Numbered from the stretch's first letter, positions 6,054 through 13,665 are shown. The stretch: 26,418 nucleotides of DNA from an uncultured Paenibacillaceae bacterium (GCA_937874515.1 CALNBV010000113.1:1-26418); one strand, 5' to 3'. Notes: generated by a model from the sequence alone, not told the origin. Made by a program: numbers and translations.

Positions 6054-8696
6054 TTATTGAACTTTTACTAATGGGTCTCCAGAAAATACTGATACTTGAA
6101 GTGGGCTTAATCCAAGTACTTTTGGAGCAACTTTGAGTGAATTTCCTGGACCTGTAGTTACTAATAAATCAAGAACTTCAGGAACTAAAGGAATGTTAAT
6201 GTCTTTACCAGGGTTGCTTGTTCCTGGGTTAGTTGGTGCTGGTTTGGTTGGTGCCGGTTTAGCTGGTGCTGGTTTGCTTGGTGCTGGTTTAGTTACTACT
6301 GGTTTACTTGTTCCAGGATTGGTTACTCCTGATTTGCTTGTTCCAGTTCCATTATTATTGGTTCCTTGAACAGTAGTATTTTCATTTACAGTACCTGTTG
6401 CAGGTTCTTCAACTACAGGCTCTTGAGTAGCAGGAGCAGGAGTAGGCGTAGGATCCTTCGGTACTGAAGTTGTAGGTGTTGGAGATGGTGCTGCAACATT
6501 ATTAGATGGCACCATTTTAAGTGCTCCATAGATAATACCAGCCATAGCGATAAGTGCTACTGCAACCCAAAGCATACCTTTTTTCGGCATACGGAATGGA
6601 TCTTCACCTTGCTTAGGAGCCTCTGTTTCTTTAGGTGCTTCTGGTTTAGTATCCACAACACGTAATACAGGTCTTTCTTCTGCAACCGATTTTTGATCGG
6701 ATGTTGCTGCAGTTTCATCCCCTAAAATGGTTGGTAAAACAGCTGCAACAATTGGTACAGGCGGTTTCACATCAGGTAGGTCTTTCAATTGGTTGGTGAC
6801 ATCAATAATGCGATTATAGTCGTCACGGCACTCACGGCAAAGAGTTAGATGTCCAGATAAAAGTTCTTTTTCATCCAGATTTAATTCCCCATCTAAATCT
6901 CTTTGAATTAAATCGGTGAGAGAACCACAACCAACGACTGAAGATTCCAAAGAAGGTTCTTCTTTCGTAGCGGCAACTTCTGCTGCTGCAGCCACAACCG
7001 TTGTTGTTGCCTTTTGTGATTCAACAGAAACACCTTTCATTGCGCAGTATGCTTCCATGCATTGTGCACACAAATCAAGGTGACCCATGAGAAGTTCTTT
7101 TTCATCCATGTTAAGATCACTTTTCAGATCTCTGTCCATTAAATTGCCAAGAACTCCACAGCCAACAGCACCAGCTTTAGCTGCTTTAGCTGCTTTAGCT
7201 TGTTTAGCTGGTTTAGCAGGTGCTTCTTTAACGGGTGCTGCTTCAACTGGAGCAGCAACAATTGGTTCTGGTTTCTTTTCAATGGTTTTTCCGGTTAATT
7301 GAATGTAAGCATCGAGACACTCTTTGCAAAGGTCAAGATGACCCATCATCAGTTCTTTTTCATCAAGGTTTAATTGGCCTTGAAGATCCCGTTTCATCAT
7401 GTCAGTTAACACACCGCAACCCAATTTATCAGATTGTTTTTCTGATCTCTTTGGTAGAGGTTGTTCTTCAGCAGTTTTAACCACTGGTGCTTCCACTGCT
7501 GGTTCTTTCACTATTGGTTCAGCTTTAGGTGCAGGTGCTGCTACAACTGGTGCTACTTTAGGAACTGGAGTTGTTTCAACTGGAACACCTTTTAATTCAG
7601 CATATGCATATTTGCACAATTTGCAGAATTGAGTATGTCCAACCAAGAGTTCTTTTTCATCAATGTTTAACTCACCTTTAAGATCCCGTTTCATGAAATC
7701 TTCAAGAAGTCCACAACCATAAGGTGGAACCGCAATTGCTGCAGGTGCTGCTTCAACTACCGGTGCTGCTTCTGCTACTGGAGCTTCTTCAACTACTGGT
7801 GCTACTTCTGCTACAGGGGCTTCTTCAACTACTGGTGCTGCTTCTGCTACAGGGGCTTCTTCAACTACTGGTGCTGCTTCTGCTACGGGAGCTTCTTCAA
7901 CTACTTGTGCTGCTTCTGCTACGGGAGCTTCTTCAACTACTGGTGCTGCAGAAACAGTCTTTAGTCCCACGGTTGCTTTTGCCTGTTCATAGGCTTCGCG
8001 GCACTCAAAGCAATACATCAAGTGGCTACGCATCAACATTTTTGCCTTTTCACTAAGAGAATTGTTCATTTCTCTATTAAGAAAATCCTTAAGGTCAATG
8101 GCACCGCAACCTTTAATAGGTGGTATTGCAACAGCTTCTTCAACTGCTGGTGCTGCTTCTGCTACTGGCGCTTCTTCAACTACCGGTGCTACTTCTACCA
8201 CAGGAGTTGCTTCTGCTATAGGAGCTTCTTCAACTACTGGTGCTGCCTCTGCTACTGGTGCTTCTTCAACCACTGGTGCTGCTTCTGTTACTGGTTGACT
8301 GGAAAGTGCTTTCAATTGATCATAAGCGTCGCGGCATTCCGGACAAAACTTAATATGACCAAGCATTATTCCTCTGTCACTTTCAGTAATGGTGTTTTGC
8401 ATTTCACGAATTAAATAGTCTTTAATCACCCCACAACCATAACTAGGTTCCGCGTTCACAGCTTTAACTGCTTCTGAAACCTCTTTAACTGGCTCTGGCG
8501 CTTTTACTGCTTCAGGTTCTTTAACAACCTCAGGTGCAACAAGTTTTCCCTTTGCAGGAAGACCTCTTAATTGACGATAAACCAAATCACACTCTTCACA
8601 GAAATCAATATGGCCCATTAAGAGTTCTTTTTCATCCATGTTTAATTTGCCTTGAAGATCCCTTTGAATGAAATCAGTCATTCCTTTGCATCCCAA
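6054..8696 (-). CDS. Seven-module zf-HC2 anti-sigma-like membrane protein
   Basis: An 880-residue protein, probably an anti-sigma factor or sigma-binding scaffold of the cytoplasmic membrane. Seven zf-HC2-type modules each show C-x25-H-x3-C-x2-C; the third has x27. The Cys/His/Cys/Cys residues are 3/29/33/36, 88/114/118/121, 197/225/229/232, 328/354/358/361, 427/453/457/460, 513/539/543/546 and 590/616/620/623. Modules 1 and 4-7 share RDL-x-x-x-LN-x-DEKEL; modules 2 and 3 form a divergent pair with REM. Ala/Pro/Val/Glu linkers separate them. One membrane helix follows (about 708-728), then a Thr/Pro/Gly/Asn stalk (about 730-832, with APTKPAPTNPGTSN-type repeats) and a 48-residue C-terminal segment of unknown fold. 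The start is TTG at 8696, nine bases after AGGAGG; it keeps Cys3 of module 1. The gene follows the sigma factor gene directly, so the two are probably coupled. Single-module anti-sigma proteins are the norm. The modules are seen in the sequence; the function is inferred. Confidence 0.85.
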   Translation of the reverse strand: MGCKGMTDFIQRDLQGKLNMDEKELLMGHIDFCEECDLVYRQLRGLPAKGKLVAPEVVKEPEAVKAPEPVKEVSEAVKAVNAEPSYGCGVIKDYLIREMQNTITESDRGIMLGHIKFCPECRDAYDQLKALSSQPVTEAAPVVEEAPVAEAAPVVEEAPIAEATPVVEVAPVVEEAPVAEAAPAVEEAVAIPPIKGCGAIDLKDFLNREMNNSLSEKAKMLMRSHLMYCFECREAYEQAKATVGLKTVSAAPVVEEAPVAEAAQVVEEAPVAEAAPVVEEAPVAEAAPVVEEAPVAEVAPVVEEAPVAEAAPVVEAAPAAIAVPPYGCGLLEDFMKRDLKGELNIDEKELLVGHTQFCKLCKYAYAELKGVPVETTPVPKVAPVVAAPAPKAEPIVKEPAVEAPVVKTAEEQPLPKRSEKQSDKLGCGVLTDMMKRDLQGQLNLDEKELMMGHLDLCKECLDAYIQLTGKTIEKKPEPIVAAPVEAAPVKEAPAKPAKQAKAAKAAKAGAVGCGVLGNLMDRDLKSDLNMDEKELLMGHLDLCAQCMEAYCAMKGVSVESQKATTTVVAAAAEVAATKEEPSLESSVVGCGSLTDLIQRDLDGELNLDEKELLSGHLTLCRECRDDYNRIIDVTNQLKDLPDVKPPVPIVAAVLPTILGDETAATSDQKSVAEERPVLRVVDTKPEAPKETEAPKQGEDPFRMPKKGMLWVAVALIAMAGIIYGALKMVPSNNVAAPSPTPTTSVPKDPTPTPAPATQEPVVEEPATGTVNENTTVQGTNNNGTGTSKSGVTNPGTSKPVVTKPAPSKPAPAKPAPTKPAPTNPGTSNPGKDINIPLVPEVLDLLVTTGPGNSLKVAPKVLGLSPLQVSVFSGDPLVKVQ
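7740..7949 (-). repeat. 36-bp in-frame tandem repeats (linker between modules 3 and 4)
   Basis: About five to six head-to-tail copies of a 36-bp unit encode the 12-residue unit APVVEEAPVAEA (residues about 250-319 of the zinc-module protein). Copies differ by single substitutions only. The unit length is a multiple of three, so copy-number change keeps the frame. Confidence 0.85.
8133..8282 (-). repeat. Degenerate copies of the same repeat (linker between modules 2 and 3)
   Basis: Residues about 139-188 of the zinc-module protein repeat the APVVEEAPVAEA theme in roughly four more diverged copies. DNA of the CTTCTTCAACTACTGGTGC type recurs here and at 7740-7949, so both arrays derive from one unit. 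Confidence 0.75.
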
Positions 8697-8698
8697 CT

Positions 8699-9241
8699 TT
8701 AAACGCCTCCTCTCTGATATTCCTTAAGAAGTCCTTGTAATTGATGGCGCGCTCTGAAAAGATAGGATTTCACCGTATTTAACGGAAGGTCCATCGCTTC
8801 AGCAATTTCGTTATAAGACAAATCATTTAAGTAGCGAAGGATAACAACAGAACGATGTTGAGCAGGCAATTTACCGATGGCTTCTCTAATTTCAAGAGCC
8901 TCTCCAGCTTTTTCAACTTCAGTCTCAACATTCTGCTTGTCTTGTAACAAAACTTCGTTTTGTTCAATGGATATGGTTTCTTTTTTCTTACGCATCTTAT
9001 CTATACAAACATTTGTAACGATTCGTTGCACCCAGGTTGAGAACTTTGCTTTCTCCTGATAAGTTCCAATTTTTGTATAGACACGGATGAGGGATTCTTG
9101 TGATGCATCTAAGGCATCCTGTTCATTTCCTAAAATATAATAAGCCGTTTTATAAACAGAATTCTCAATAGATTCAAGAAGTCTTACAATGGAATCCTTG
9201 TCTCCTTTTTGCGCAGAACGTATTACGTTTACATCAACCAC
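8699..9241 (-). CDS. ECF-type RNA polymerase sigma factor
   Basis: A 180-residue sigma-70-family factor of the extracytoplasmic-function type with only regions 2 and 4. Region 2 spans about residues 22-86 (with DALDASQESLIRVY and KFSTWVQRIVTNVCID), followed by a charged linker. Region 4 spans about 123-172 (KLPAQHRSVVILRYLNDLSY, then EIAEAMDLPLNTVKSYLFRAR as the helix-turn-helix). It resembles SigW-like factors, but I cannot name a group. The start is GTG at 9241, seven bases after GGAGG. The gene begins 30 bases after the comEC stop and is followed at once by the seven-zinc-module protein, its likely antagonist. I found no convincing ECF autoregulatory promoter in front of it, so it may be read from the comEC transcript or from a promoter inside comEC. 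Confidence 0.93.
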   Translation of the reverse strand: MVDVNVIRSAQKGDKDSIVRLLESIENSVYKTAYYILGNEQDALDASQESLIRVYTKIGTYQEKAKFSTWVQRIVTNVCIDKMRKKKETISIEQNEVLLQDKQNVETEVEKAGEALEIREAIGKLPAQHRSVVILRYLNDLSYNEIAEAMDLPLNTVKSYLFRARHQLQGLLKEYQRGGV

Positions 9242-9271
9242 ACCCTTGCCTCCTCTCTCATACCTTTCGAC

Positions 9272-11671
9272 TCAAGGTATTTTAGTATTGTTGCAAAAAC
9301 GTTGATACAAAATTTTTTTCTCATCAATCAAAATGATAATTGCCCCTGATTGATCTGTTCTTTCGATTCCCCCTCCATTTTTTTGGATACGCTGGATGAC
9401 TTCCAGGTTTGGATGTCCGTACCGGTTGTTTTTCCCCACAGAAATTACGGAAAAATTGGGACGCAAGGTTTGTATCCATTTCTCACTGGTAGAAGACTTA
9501 CTGCCATGATGTCCGACTTTTAAAACATCAATTGGCCAGAAGGGATCTCCTTGCAGTATTTGTGTCTCCCCATTTTCCTCTAAGTCCCCCGTAAAAAGGA
9601 CCCGGTGTGTATAAGCTTCTAACAACAATACCAGTGAAAAATCATTGTCATTTTCCGCTTCACTTCCTTTTTTGGGACTAATGACCCGCCAATGAACCCC
9701 TTGTCCATTTACCCAGGATTCGCCTGCATAGGCAATTTCTTGAGAAATTTGTTTTTCAAAAATAATCTGTTGAATGTCTCGGTACAACTTAGAGTTTTGG
9801 ATTTCACCATTCACGATAACCCGTCCCACAGGAAAATGCTGCAGCAGGTAAGGTACTCCGCCAACATGATCATTATCCCAGTGAGTTAATATTAACGCGT
9901 CAATTTTATCAATTCCGCGATCGTAAAGATAAGGAATAAGGACATTTTTTGACGGGTTAAATGAATTGTGACGTTTCTGCCACTCCTCCTTATTACCAAA
10001 GATGTTGGGACCACCGCTATCAATTACAGTTACAGTCCCAGAAGTTTCAACGACAATTGAATCCCCCTGTCCGACATCCAAAATAGTAATTCGTACGGTT
10101 TGCGTATCGGCCTGTTGTTGTATAATCAACGGCAGGGTCAATAAAATGACAATACCTGCAAAATTAGCCCAACGGTCCCGTCTACTACTTACTTTACTAT
10201 AAATCAATAAAAAAAAAAGGAGTAGACCGAAAATATAACCAAATAGCCATAATCTCGACGGACTTTGCCAAATAATCCTTGAAAATTCGATATTATCCGC
10301 CCATATTAAACCTATAGTGACAGCATTTACTATGAAATCGACAGCTTGCGACAAGAGCCATCCTGCTTTTGGAGTGAACACTCCCAGTAGAAGTGAAAAG
10401 AAAGCTAGAGGTGCTATGGCAAATTCAAAAAGTGGAACACAAATAAAATTTATAATTGGTGAGAAGAGAGAAAATATGTGGAAGTAATAAATAGTAAAAG
10501 GAAAAGAAACCATTGTAGCTACCAAAGTAACTGCAACTAGAATATTTAATCCTTCATGTTTAATTGGAAGAATCTTAATGAAAATAGGAACAAATAAAAT
10601 TAATCCTGCAGTGACCACAAAGGAAAGCTGAAAACCTACATCATGAATATAGTAGGGATTTATTAGGACCATAAATAGAAAAGCAAAAGCAAGGATGTTT
10701 AGGCCATCACGAAAAAGGTGGAAGTAAAGGGAAATAAGAACAAGTTCACCCATAATTAGAGCTCTAAGTGCAGAAGGGCTTGCCCCTGTCATAAAAACGT
10801 ATAGGGGTAGGATCAGCATGATCAACACGTATGCTCTCTCCTTATACATACCCACTGCACGAAAAAATGCAAAGAGTCCAACCATTAACCAGGTAATGTG
10901 TTGCCCTGATATGGCCAAAATATGGCTTAACCCAAGATGGCTAAAAAGAAGGGAAACATCAGGATCCAATTCCCTGTTATTTCCCAATAGGAATCCTTTA
11001 ATTAAGCCTCCCGTTTCTTGATTATAAAGTTGATCGATTTTTTGTGACAAATAACTCTGAGTATGATTTAGAAAGGAGAATAAATTCCACTGCATTTCTT
11101 TTTTAAAAGAAAGGGAAGAAAAATCCTTGATCGTTCCCTGACGATGAATCTTCTTCCAGTATAAATATTCTTGATAATTAAACTCCCCAGGATTTGTGGG
11201 CGAGTCAGGAACCTTTAATTCCATAACCCCTGATAATTCCCGGCCAGATTGGAGGATCTTTCTCCCTTTCTTTAATTCTTCTTCACTTTTTACATAAATT
11301 TGAACAACTACATCTTCATGAGTAATTGGATTATGGTTTATGCCAGTCACTAGCAACAGTATACGAATAGTATCCCCATCAAATTTGGGATTGTCTTCCA
11401 CTATTCCTTTGAAAGATACTTGTCCAACAGGCAGTTGACTTACATTGTGTGCATTAAACCAACAATAATAAAAAAAACCGCTTAGAAGAACAAGAAAAAA
11501 GACTACCCCTTTCCTTCTCCATTTGGGAATATAGAAAAGAATGCCCACCAGGGAAAGAAAAATTAATAAAATGGAAATCAGAATACTCCAGCTAAATTTC
11601 TGGTAATCAAACCCCATTATTAAACCGCCAAGGAAAAAGAGACTAATTATAAAAATTCCCCGGGTTTTCAT
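9272..11671 (-). CDS. comEC: ComEC/Rec2 competence DNA-uptake channel
   Basis: A polytopic membrane protein that carries single-stranded DNA into the cell during transformation. It is 799 residues (B. subtilis 776) and intact. In order it has N-terminal membrane helices, an outer soluble domain (about 75-190, DUF4131-like), the ComEC competence domain with many helices (about 215-500; GLSHILAISGQHITWL is characteristic) and a C-terminal metallo-beta-lactamase domain from about 530. The latter shows ILDVGQGDSIV, LILTHWDNDHVGG, FTGDLEENGE and KVGHHGSKSST, the proposed strand-degrading site. A moderate ribosome binding site (AAGG, eight bases) precedes the ATG at 11671. The gene follows the MazG-like gene by 10 bases and precedes the sigma factor gene by 30, so it appears to sit inside a transcript of unrelated genes. 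Confidence 0.96.
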   Translation of the reverse strand: MKTRGIFIISLFFLGGLIMGFDYQKFSWSILISILLIFLSLVGILFYIPKWRRKGVVFFLVLLSGFFYYCWFNAHNVSQLPVGQVSFKGIVEDNPKFDGDTIRILLLVTGINHNPITHEDVVVQIYVKSEEELKKGRKILQSGRELSGVMELKVPDSPTNPGEFNYQEYLYWKKIHRQGTIKDFSSLSFKKEMQWNLFSFLNHTQSYLSQKIDQLYNQETGGLIKGFLLGNNRELDPDVSLLFSHLGLSHILAISGQHITWLMVGLFAFFRAVGMYKERAYVLIMLILPLYVFMTGASPSALRALIMGELVLISLYFHLFRDGLNILAFAFLFMVLINPYYIHDVGFQLSFVVTAGLILFVPIFIKILPIKHEGLNILVAVTLVATMVSFPFTIYYFHIFSLFSPIINFICVPLFEFAIAPLAFFSLLLGVFTPKAGWLLSQAVDFIVNAVTIGLIWADNIEFSRIIWQSPSRLWLFGYIFGLLLFFLLIYSKVSSRRDRWANFAGIVILLTLPLIIQQQADTQTVRITILDVGQGDSIVVETSGTVTVIDSGGPNIFGNKEEWQKRHNSFNPSKNVLIPYLYDRGIDKIDALILTHWDNDHVGGVPYLLQHFPVGRVIVNGEIQNSKLYRDIQQIIFEKQISQEIAYAGESWVNGQGVHWRVISPKKGSEAENDNDFSLVLLLEAYTHRVLFTGDLEENGETQILQGDPFWPIDVLKVGHHGSKSSTSEKWIQTLRPNFSVISVGKNNRYGHPNLEVIQRIQKNGGGIERTDQSGAIIILIDEKKILYQRFCNNTKIP

Positions 11672-11681
11672 CTCTCTGACC

Positions 11682-12320
11682 TTATTTCACGTATCCACGA
11701 ATCTTTAATTTATGTATATGTTCTTTGACTAACTGATCAATGTCCATGAGGAAAGTATCTTCTAAAATATAAAGCATGGTAAAACAACACTGGGCAATAT
11801 GCAATAAATTAAGGCTACATCCCCGAATAATTTGATCCGCAGAATAAATTGTCTTTTCCCCACTTGCCCCACTAAATTTCCCACTCCACTGGGCAAAACG
11901 CCCTACCCCAACGGAAATGTTTAAAACCGTATTATCTAAGGTAACACCAGGGATTGTTAATCTAGGCAAACTAATAGCCCGATGCCCATCCACTGTTTTT
12001 TTTACATAAAACTCCCCAGCTTCCTGGCCTATGTATCCTTTGCGAATCAGTTTCCCTAAATGGTCATCCATTAACTCTTCCAATTTAACGTAAGGTTCCT
12101 GGTCTTCAAGGACAAAGGTCATGGAAATACAAGTTTGGGCTACATCTAACAATTCTTTAGCTACCATATGCAATGCTTTCCGGGCTTCAGGCGTCCCCTG
12201 CTTTTCCATCCAGTACAAAATGGATTCACTAAGTTCCCCTTGTTCTTCAACCAGTTTTTGAAAAGTGGATTCAAGTGAAGGAACTAAACAATTTAAACGT
12301 GGCAATACAATTTCTATCAT
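11682..12320 (-). CDS. MazG-like protein made of two tandem halves, second half degenerate
   Basis: A 212-residue cytoplasmic protein. The first half has the all-alpha NTP pyrophosphohydrolase pattern EExxE (E25, E26, E29), 26 residues, then ExxD (E56, D59). The second half aligns to it with an offset of 112: LPRL at 6 and 118, LED near 71 and again later, and H-x-x-KL-x-x-x-GY near each half's end. In the second half EEQGE is replaced by VGVGR and ELLD by NLLH, so all five acids are gone. The family hydrolyses non-canonical or stress nucleotides; the substrate here is unknown. The start is the ATG at 12320, six bases after AGGGGAG. The frame continues upstream to 12422 but that part overlaps a promoter and terminator. 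It heads a transcript with comEC. Confidence 0.72.
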   Translation of the reverse strand: MIEIVLPRLNCLVPSLESTFQKLVEEQGELSESILYWMEKQGTPEARKALHMVAKELLDVAQTCISMTFVLEDQEPYVKLEELMDDHLGKLIRKGYIGQEAGEFYVKKTVDGHRAISLPRLTIPGVTLDNTVLNISVGVGRFAQWSGKFSGASGEKTIYSADQIIRGCSLNLLHIAQCCFTMLYILEDTFLMDIDQLVKEHIHKLKIRGYVK

Positions 12321-12345
12321 AACGTACTCCCCTTTAACACATCTT

Positions 12346-12374
12346 AGTATACATATTTTACCATTAATACACAA
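12346..12374 (-). promoter_or_regulatory. Probable sigma-A promoter of the MazG-like/comEC transcript
   Basis: On the minus strand TATACT (12346-12351) lies 17 bases from TTGTGT (12369-12374). The -10 box is 5/6, the -35 box only 3/6. It follows a terminator and precedes the MazG-like gene, so a promoter is expected here. Confidence 0.45.
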
Positions 12375-12404
12375 TAAAAAGAAGCGGAATTTATCCGCTT
12401 CTTT
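12375..12404 (-). terminator. Intrinsic terminator after the 191-residue gene
   Basis: AAAGAAGCGGA (12378-12388) and TCCGCTTCTTT (12394-12404) form an 11-bp stem with a 5-base loop. On the minus strand the stem runs into TTTTTATTG. The stop codon of the upstream gene (12403-12405) overlaps the stem. Confidence 0.8.
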
Positions 12405-12978
12405 AGATACCCTGTATTTCATTTAATTGTTCTGAGAGTGAGAATAACTCCGCTTTAATTCTATTCTTCCCATCCGGCTCTTCTTGTAAATATTGATCAA
12501 GTAATAAATTAATCCGCCCCTGTAGAATCTGCCGTTCAATATACTGTTCAACCAGAACATTTACGAGTTCCTTTTCTTCACCTAAATCATTGTTTTCGAA
12601 GATACGGCCATCGCGAAAGTGAATATTCTTATTAGTCATACCTTCTTCATAAAGGCGAAGCATTCCTGTTGCTCCCATTAAATAAACAGATCCATAAAAC
12701 AAACGAATAAGCGGGTTGTTCAACATTTCTTCTTCCGTGATGCCATTTATATAAAGCCGTCCCTTAATCGGAAGACCGTCTTGTACGACGAGACGAAATA
12801 CTCCATGATCCGAGTAAAAACCTAGAAGCAGGGTACCTTGCAAGGTGCGCTTTTCTTCTACTGTAATTTCAGGCCGTAATTTTGCCTCCTGCATCACTCG
12901 AAAGACATCTTCAAACCGTTCTTGCGGCGCCTGAAAGTTATCGCATACACCGCGAATGATCGCCAGATTTGGTTGCAC
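12403..12978 (-). CDS. Protein of unknown function between comEB and the MazG-like gene
   Basis: I do not recognise this 191-residue protein. It is soluble with no signal peptide. A mixed alpha/beta part (about 45-125, with TLLLGFYSDHGVFRLVVQ and RLFYGSVYLMGATGMLRLY) is followed by an acidic stretch and a C-terminal helical region ending INLLLDQYL...LFSLSEQLNEI. That tail vaguely resembles the IDEAL motif of YpiB-type proteins; this is a weak impression. The start is GTG at 12978, five bases after GAGGTGA. An in-frame GTG at 12987 lies inside the ribosome binding site. It lies 96 bases after comEB and is closed by its own terminator, so it may share the comEB transcript. Confidence 0.75.
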   Translation of the reverse strand: MQPNLAIIRGVCDNFQAPQERFEDVFRVMQEAKLRPEITVEEKRTLQGTLLLGFYSDHGVFRLVVQDGLPIKGRLYINGITEEEMLNNPLIRLFYGSVYLMGATGMLRLYEEGMTNKNIHFRDGRIFENNDLGEEKELVNVLVEQYIERQILQGRINLLLDQYLQEEPDGKNRIKAELFSLSEQLNEIQGI

Positions 12979-13074
12979 TGAAATCACCTCATTAGTAGTT
13001 CAAAAGGAAAAATATCCTCTTGCTACTACATCTTTACCCATTTTGGAAATTCCATACCCGTCAAATTGAAATTA

Positions 13075-13581
13075 TTAGTCAACTACTTCTATCTTTATTC
13101 CGTGAGGTGGCGTATATGTTTGTAACCTGCGAAATCCAATATCTTTTTGTTGAAACAAATTTGCAACTTTTTCATGATCCTTTTTATAATCCCTGTGATA
13201 AACAACCTGCACAATCCCACTATTGGCTATTAAATTAGCACAGGTCCAACATGGTTGATCCGTCACATAAAGAGTCGCCCGTTCCCTATCAATCTGATCT
13301 GTAAAGAGAAGCAGATTTTGTTCTGCATGAATCGTACGTATACATTTCTTTTTATGAACTGGATTCCCCTGCTCATCTGGTTCAAAATAATCTTGAAACA
13401 AACACCCTTCATCCAAACAAGAAACCGTTCCACTGGGGCTGCCATTATACGCTGTACCAAGCACTTTATTGTTTTTTGTTAATATTGCCCCTACATGGCG
13501 TCGTGGACAAGTGGCCCGGGTGGATGCCATATAAGCTAAATCCATAAAATATTCATCCCATGTTTTCCTGGTATTTAACAA
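13075..13581 (-). CDS. comEB: ComEB, dCMP/cytidine deaminase family protein
   Basis: A zinc-dependent deoxycytidylate deaminase-family protein of the comE locus. It converts dCMP to dUMP in the family; a competence role is not established. Zinc ligands and the catalytic acid are present: HAE at 85-87 and PCWTC with C111 and C114. It is 168 residues (B. subtilis 189), shorter at the C-terminus, and has an inserted segment FEPDEQGNPVHKKK before CIRTIHAE. The start is uncertain: TTG at 13581 lies about ten bases after AAGGGGGG, while the ATG at 13602 has no ribosome binding site. metY and its terminator separate it from comEA. An extended -10 promoter is proposed at 13618-13626. Confidence 0.9.
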   Translation of the reverse strand: MLNTRKTWDEYFMDLAYMASTRATCPRRHVGAILTKNNKVLGTAYNGSPSGTVSCLDEGCLFQDYFEPDEQGNPVHKKKCIRTIHAEQNLLLFTDQIDRERATLYVTDQPCWTCANLIANSGIVQVVYHRDYKKDHEKVANLFQQKDIGFRRLQTYTPPHGIKIEVVD

Positions 13582-13617
13582 AATACTATTTCCCCCCTTC
13601 ATAACGGTTTAACATTA

Positions 13618-13626
13618 AGTATATCA
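13618..13626 (-). promoter_or_regulatory. Possible extended -10 promoter of comEB
   Basis: On the minus strand TGATATACT matches the extended -10 form TGnTATAAT with one mismatch. No -35 box is visible because the metY terminator T-tract occupies that place. It would give comEB its own start after the terminator. Confidence 0.4.
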
Positions 13627-13630
13627 TGCA

Positions 13631-13665
13631 TAGAAAAAAAGAATGCCTGTTTTTTCAGACATTCT
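13631..13665 (-). terminator. Intrinsic terminator after metY
   Basis: AGAATGCCTG (13640-13649) and CAGACATTCT (13656-13665) pair over 10 bp with one G-U in minus-strand RNA. The loop is AAAAAA and seven T residues follow. Confidence 0.88.

Noticed and set aside
7740..8300. Regular 36-bp repeats as a possible CRISPR array
   Set aside because: The copies abut without unique spacers, keep one reading frame and encode the linker of the zinc-array protein.
6133..8414. Several plus-strand open frames opposite the zinc-array gene (for example 7724-8056, 8022-8414)
   Set aside because: They are low-complexity shadows of the GC-biased repeats, with Leu- or Cys/Tyr-rich sequence and no ribosome binding sites.
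9242..9330. ECF-type autoregulatory promoter before the sigma factor gene (TGCAAC ... GTCG)
   Set aside because: Both boxes match poorly and the spacing is off; it would be guesswork.
12321..12422. N-terminal extension of the MazG-like protein
   Set aside because: It runs through the terminator and promoter region and is Cys-rich and unlike the rest; the ATG at 12320 has AGGGGAG.
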